In this document: positions 61,026-64,000 of the stretch, in pieces
Numbering within the stretch: position 1 is the first letter of the stretch
How the letters are laid out: each line of letters starts with the position of its first letter
Notes under the pieces: model-generated
What the model was told of the DNA's origin: nothing
Databases searched by the model: none
Seen by the model: the letters and a program-made list of their open reading frames with translations, nothing else
Made by a program: the position numbers and the translations under genes
Source: Pseudomonas turukhanskensis
GTDB lineage: Bacteria > Pseudomonadota > Gammaproteobacteria > Pseudomonadales > Pseudomonadaceae
DNA: 64,000 nt
Assembly: GCF_027922365.1 (NCBI RefSeq)
Contig: NZ_BSFN01000002.1
Coordinates: forward strand, 124,001-188,000
Direction of reading: 5' to 3'

Positions 61026-61694
61026 ATGCCTCGAACAACGCTATTAATGGCCCTTGCTCTGAGTGCCGCAGGCATCAGCTTTTTCGCTTTGCTATACGAG
61101 CCTGCACCGGTTACCCCTGTTGCTGTGCCTTCAGCACCGGTAGCGTTTCCCCTGGCTGCGCCGCCCGCACCCTCTAACGCTGCGCCCATTGCGGCAGCTG
61201 GCGTTATACCTGGCGCTGCGCGTCACGACGTTACGATCCCCGCCGTTGCACCTGAGCAAAACGTTATCGAACTTTGGGACAGCAGTTCGCTGGTGCCCGA
61301 GAAGCAAGACGATATGACGCTCTACCACACCCAGGTGCCGGTCGCCGCCATCGGCAGTCTGGCAGTCGGCAAGACATTGCAGTTGGCCGTGCCCGGGCGT
61401 AAGGAGCCATTGCGCGCCACGCTGGACGAAACCCATAACAACGGCGCCGCAGTGTGGAGTGGTTCTGTGCAAGGCGGGCAAGCGGAGGACTCACTGACCG
61501 TCGTGCGCGGGCAATTGGAAACTCATATCACCCTCGCTACACGCGATAAGACTTTGTCTTTTGTGGTGGATAACGCCACTGGCAAAACCCTGATGACCGA
61601 CCAGAACGAGTTGCTGATGCGGGCTACCCCAGACGCCCTTATTACCCCTGAATCCACGTTGTTGCAGCCGCTCCCTCCGCCAACCAGCGGTTGA
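61026..61694 (+). CDS. Exported partner protein of the downstream metalloprotease, prodomain-like
   Basis: A 222-residue protein. An N-terminal signal/anchor (LLMALALSAAGISFFALLY), a long Ala/Pro/Val-rich linker (about 25-68) and then a globular part (VIELWDSSSLVPEKQDDMTLYHTQVPV, KTLQLAVPGRKEPLRATLDETHNNGAAVWSG, TVVRGQLETHITLATRDKTLSFVVDN). It resembles the N-terminal propeptide regions of bacterial reprolysin-like proteases. I chose the MPRTT start, preceded by AGGAAG. The protease gene follows after 20 bases. Confidence 0.75.
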   Translation: MPRTTLLMALALSAAGISFFALLYEPAPVTPVAVPSAPVAFPLAAPPAPSNAAPIAAAGVIPGAARHDVTIPAVAPEQNVIELWDSSSLVPEKQDDMTLYHTQVPVAAIGSLAVGKTLQLAVPGRKEPLRATLDETHNNGAAVWSGSVQGGQAEDSLTVVRGQLETHITLATRDKTLSFVVDNATGKTLMTDQNELLMRATPDALITPESTLLQPLPPPTSG

Positions 61695-61714
61695 GCGCTA
61701 CAGGATTAGAAACC

Positions 61715-63535
61715 ATGAAAACAGTATTGGTCTGCCTGGCGATGTTTCTGCTCGCTCCGTTCGCTCACGCTGCAACCGAACCGCGTACCGTCGATTTGCT
61801 GGTGCTTTACACCAAGGAGGCGCAGGCCCTGCCCAATGGTCGTGACATGGATGCACGGATCGCCAGCTATATCGAATTCGCCAACAACGCGTTCAAAAAG
61901 AGCAACGTCAACCTGCGCCTGCGTTTGGTCAACCGGCAACCGTTGAACTGGGCCAGCTACCCGACCGTTTCCAGTACGGATCTGTCCAGATTCGCTAGCG
62001 ACCCACGCGTGCAACAACTGCGTGAGACCTATGGCGCAGACGTTGTGCAGCTTATCAGCCGTACCCAGGCGGGGCAGGGCTACGGGGTGTGCGGTATTGG
62101 TTATGTGCTCTCCGGCGCGAAAAACAGTGGCACCTTCCAAAGCGGCGCCTGGGCCAGTGCCTACGGCATAACCGGGGTGGATTGCAGCCTGAGCACCATG
62201 GCCCACGAGATTGGCCACAACCTTGGGTTGCGCCACTCCTACGAGCAGGACCAGACCGAGGGTTACTACACCAGCCTCGCCCGCGGCGTTCACCAGGGCA
62301 CTTACGAATGGGGTCGCGGTTACGGCGTGCAGGGGCGTTTTGCAACCATCATGGCTTACCCGCAGGTGTTCAACGCTTCGGTGCAGGCGCCGCTATTTTC
62401 CTCTCCGACTCTGATGGACAGTACCTGCGCTAATCAAGCCTGTGGCCGAGCGGGCGTTGCCGATGCCGCCCGCGCCCTGAATGACATGGCTGCGCAGATC
62501 GCCGTGTTGCGCCCGACCAAGGTGCCGGAGACGGTCAACCCCACCACCACACCGACAACCCCCACGACGCCGGTCGCTCCACCGGTAACGGCCTGGTGCA
62601 GCAAGCCGGCATTGAAAAGCCTGGTTGCCAATGGTGAATTCCGCACCCTGGACGGTTGGACCAGCTTGCTCAAGGCGGCCACGCTCAGCCAGGTTAACGT
62701 CGGCAAGGCCTGCCGCGATGACGCGCTGCAACTGGACTTGCCGGCTGGCCGCGACGATGTATTGGCTACCTCGGTAGGCGCCCTCAAGGTGGGCGCCACG
62801 TATCGGCTTAAGGCCAAAATCATGCTCAAGGGCACTAACGTGCGGGGCAACGTTTACCTTGGCATGGTCCACGAGGAGAACGCCGGTTTCAGTTACAGCG
62901 CCGTGAATGGCGTGATGAAGTCGGTTACCAGCAGCGAATTCACCCCCATCGACGCAACGTTTATCTACCAGCCGCCTCCCACCGTAATCCGCACGACCTA
63001 TCTGGGGCTGATGAGCCTTAATCGACTGGGCGTGCTGTTGGATGAGGTTGAGCTCAGCGAGGTGACGCCGACCACTGCCATCAAGGCCACTACCCCGGCG
63101 GCATTCAGTTGGAACTTTGACAGTGCCATCGGCGAGTGGACCGGCTTTTACGGCAGCACTCGGCTTACGGCGCTAGCGGCGGCGGGCAAGTCGCTGGAGG
63201 TTTTTGCCCGTAAGGCTGAAGGTACAGGCGCCAGTCTGTTACTGGTCGGCAAGGTGCAGCCAGGCTTGTCCTACAGGTTGAGTGCGGACGTGATGGTGGG
63301 CCGCACCGCCAGCGTCGCGGCATTGGCCTATGCCTACCTCTACCTGGAAGACGCCGCCGGCAACGGCCGTACGTTGTCGCTGGGTGTGGTCAACAGCAAA
63401 GGCGGCGTTTGGAGCAAGCTGCAGCAGAGTTTCCAAGTGCCGGCAGGCAGCTACCGGCGCATAGAGCTATTTGTGCTTGGCACCCGCGCCGACCAATCGC
63501 TGTTCGTGGACAATGTCAGCCTCAACCGACTCTAA
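61715..63535 (+). CDS. Secreted zinc metalloprotease (reprolysin/M12B-like) with C-terminal binding domains
   Basis: A 606-residue exported protease. A signal peptide (1-19) is followed by a metzincin domain with HEIGHNLGLRH (164-174) and the Met-turn TIMAYP (211-216), a Thr/Pro linker (about 278-292) and two beta-sandwich, carbohydrate-binding-like repeats (about 300-450 and 460-606; both have the AxxYRL/LSYRLxA...VxLxxG layout). It probably degrades extracellular proteins while the C-terminus holds it on glycan or matrix. Immediately follows the prodomain-like gene. Confidence 0.9.
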   Translation: MKTVLVCLAMFLLAPFAHAATEPRTVDLLVLYTKEAQALPNGRDMDARIASYIEFANNAFKKSNVNLRLRLVNRQPLNWASYPTVSSTDLSRFASDPRVQQLRETYGADVVQLISRTQAGQGYGVCGIGYVLSGAKNSGTFQSGAWASAYGITGVDCSLSTMAHEIGHNLGLRHSYEQDQTEGYYTSLARGVHQGTYEWGRGYGVQGRFATIMAYPQVFNASVQAPLFSSPTLMDSTCANQACGRAGVADAARALNDMAAQIAVLRPTKVPETVNPTTTPTTPTTPVAPPVTAWCSKPALKSLVANGEFRTLDGWTSLLKAATLSQVNVGKACRDDALQLDLPAGRDDVLATSVGALKVGATYRLKAKIMLKGTNVRGNVYLGMVHEENAGFSYSAVNGVMKSVTSSEFTPIDATFIYQPPPTVIRTTYLGLMSLNRLGVLLDEVELSEVTPTTAIKATTPAAFSWNFDSAIGEWTGFYGSTRLTALAAAGKSLEVFARKAEGTGASLLLVGKVQPGLSYRLSADVMVGRTASVAALAYAYLYLEDAAGNGRTLSLGVVNSKGGVWSKLQQSFQVPAGSYRRIELFVLGTRADQSLFVDNVSLNRL

Positions 63536-63541
63536 CCATCG

Positions 63542-63578
63542 AACACCTGGCGCCCCTCGGGGCGTCAGGTGTTTTTTT
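63542..63578. terminator. Intrinsic terminator after the metalloprotease gene
   Basis: ACACCTGGCGCCCC and GGGGCGTCAGGTGT form a long stem followed by seven T. It lies seven bases past the protease stop and also contains the stop codon (complement of 63565-63567) of the convergent permease gene. Confidence 0.92.
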
Positions 63579-64000
63579 GGGAAGGCACGGATAACGGCGT
63601 GGCCGGCGCGCGACGCGCGCCCATAAGGTCCAGCGCACCGAGTGCCAGCAGCAAGGCCACGGCGTACCAGGCATCATTGCCCAAGGCGACCATCACCAGC
63701 GCGCACAACAACGCACTAAAGGCCGCCACCCAGCGCCACACGCCTTTGAGCAACATCCACCCGGCCGCCATGCTGAACAGATAGATAAGTACGAAGTTGC
63801 CGTTGGCGTAGCGAATCAGCTGGTCCACCGACAGTTGCAGCACGGCCGCCAAGCTGGCGCACAGCGCGCAGATGATCACCACCAGCAAGAGCGCACGGGC
63901 AGGCACGCCATGGTGGTTGCGTTGTGCCAACGGGCGCGGCAGCTTCCCTTCGTCGGCCAGGCTCCAGATCAGTCGGGCAAAGCCCTGCATATACACGTTC
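63565..64000 (-). CDS. Amino-acid exporter of the YjeH type, C-terminal part
   Basis: The last 144 codons of an APC-superfamily permease whose start lies beyond the right edge. It has MQGFARLIWSLADEGKLPRPLAQRNHHGVPARALLLV followed by about four hydrophobic helices, resembling the L-methionine/branched-chain amino acid exporter YjeH. A polar tail ends VPSQKNT. The family is clear; the exact subfamily is likely but not certain from the C-terminus only. Confidence 0.8.
   Translation of the reverse strand, partial: NVYMQGFARLIWSLADEGKLPRPLAQRNHHGVPARALLLVVIICALCASLAAVLQLSVDQLIRYANGNFVLIYLFSMAAGWMLLKGVWRWVAAFSALLCALVMVALGNDAWYAVALLLALGALDLMGARRAPATPLSVPSQKNT

Overview
The window looks like a 64-kb piece of a Pseudomonas chromosome. 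The upp/hpt/PA4642-type neighbourhood resembles P. aeruginosa synteny, there are small families I know mainly from Pseudomonas (DUF3509, DUF3077, DUF3649/DUF3325, an HPr-related acidic protein), and every gap carries GC-rich palindromic repeats typical of fluorescent pseudomonads. Coding is dense and GC-rich, with many ATGA-type overlaps. I saw no rRNA, tRNA, CRISPR array, transposase or prophage.

Layout. 0-1.5 kb: purine and pyrimidine salvage (start of uraA, upp, divergent hpt). 1.6-7.0 kb: a hydroxyproline-catabolism operon on the minus strand (4-hydroxyproline epimerase, three-subunit D-hydroxyproline dehydrogenase, AraC regulator, DHDPS-family deaminase). 7.2-13.5 kb: housekeeping genes (PA4642-type protein, glycosyltransferase, CysZ, TrxB, YebG with a LexA box, secreted metallo-hydrolase, PsiE). 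13.5-14.5 kb: two DUF3509 paralogues around an AT-rich gap. 14.5-20.9 kb and 24.7-28.7 kb: two convergently oriented ECF sigma/FecR/TonB-receptor iron-signalling systems, each with a Fur-box-like palindrome upstream. The first also carries a DUF3649/PepSY/DUF3325 membrane module. An AraC regulator, an EamA exporter and moaCDE lie between them.

28.9-33.5 kb: RhlB helicase, membrane dipeptidase, small membrane protein, acyltransferase. 33.7-35.0 kb: a small less GC-rich patch of three unrecognised genes that could be orphan immunity-type genes. 35.0-39.1 kb: Nudix hydrolase, a DUF3077-type gene with a remarkable leader, two small proteins, an SRAP-family protein, and a LysR/SDR divergent pair. 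39.2-51.7 kb: a polyamine/amino-acid uptake and oxidation region (soluble chemoreceptor, APC permease, two gamma-aminobutyraldehyde-type dehydrogenases flanking a YdcSTUV-like ABC transporter, LysR regulator, solute-binding protein). 51.9-60.7 kb: CoA transferase, YaeQ, RecJ, an acidic protein, a sensor diguanylate cyclase, YejK, a TAXI binding protein. 61.0-63.5 kb: a secreted zinc metalloprotease with a separate exported partner. The window ends inside an amino-acid exporter gene.

The most unusual signal is the leader of the DUF3077-type gene (35794-36001, minus strand). Two copies of a TTGGCGA...GTCTTAG motif flank one complementary antirepeat, and the second copy contains the Shine-Dalgarno sequence. 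That is the arrangement expected of a two-state RNA switch. All functional statements come from reading the sequence; no database search was run.
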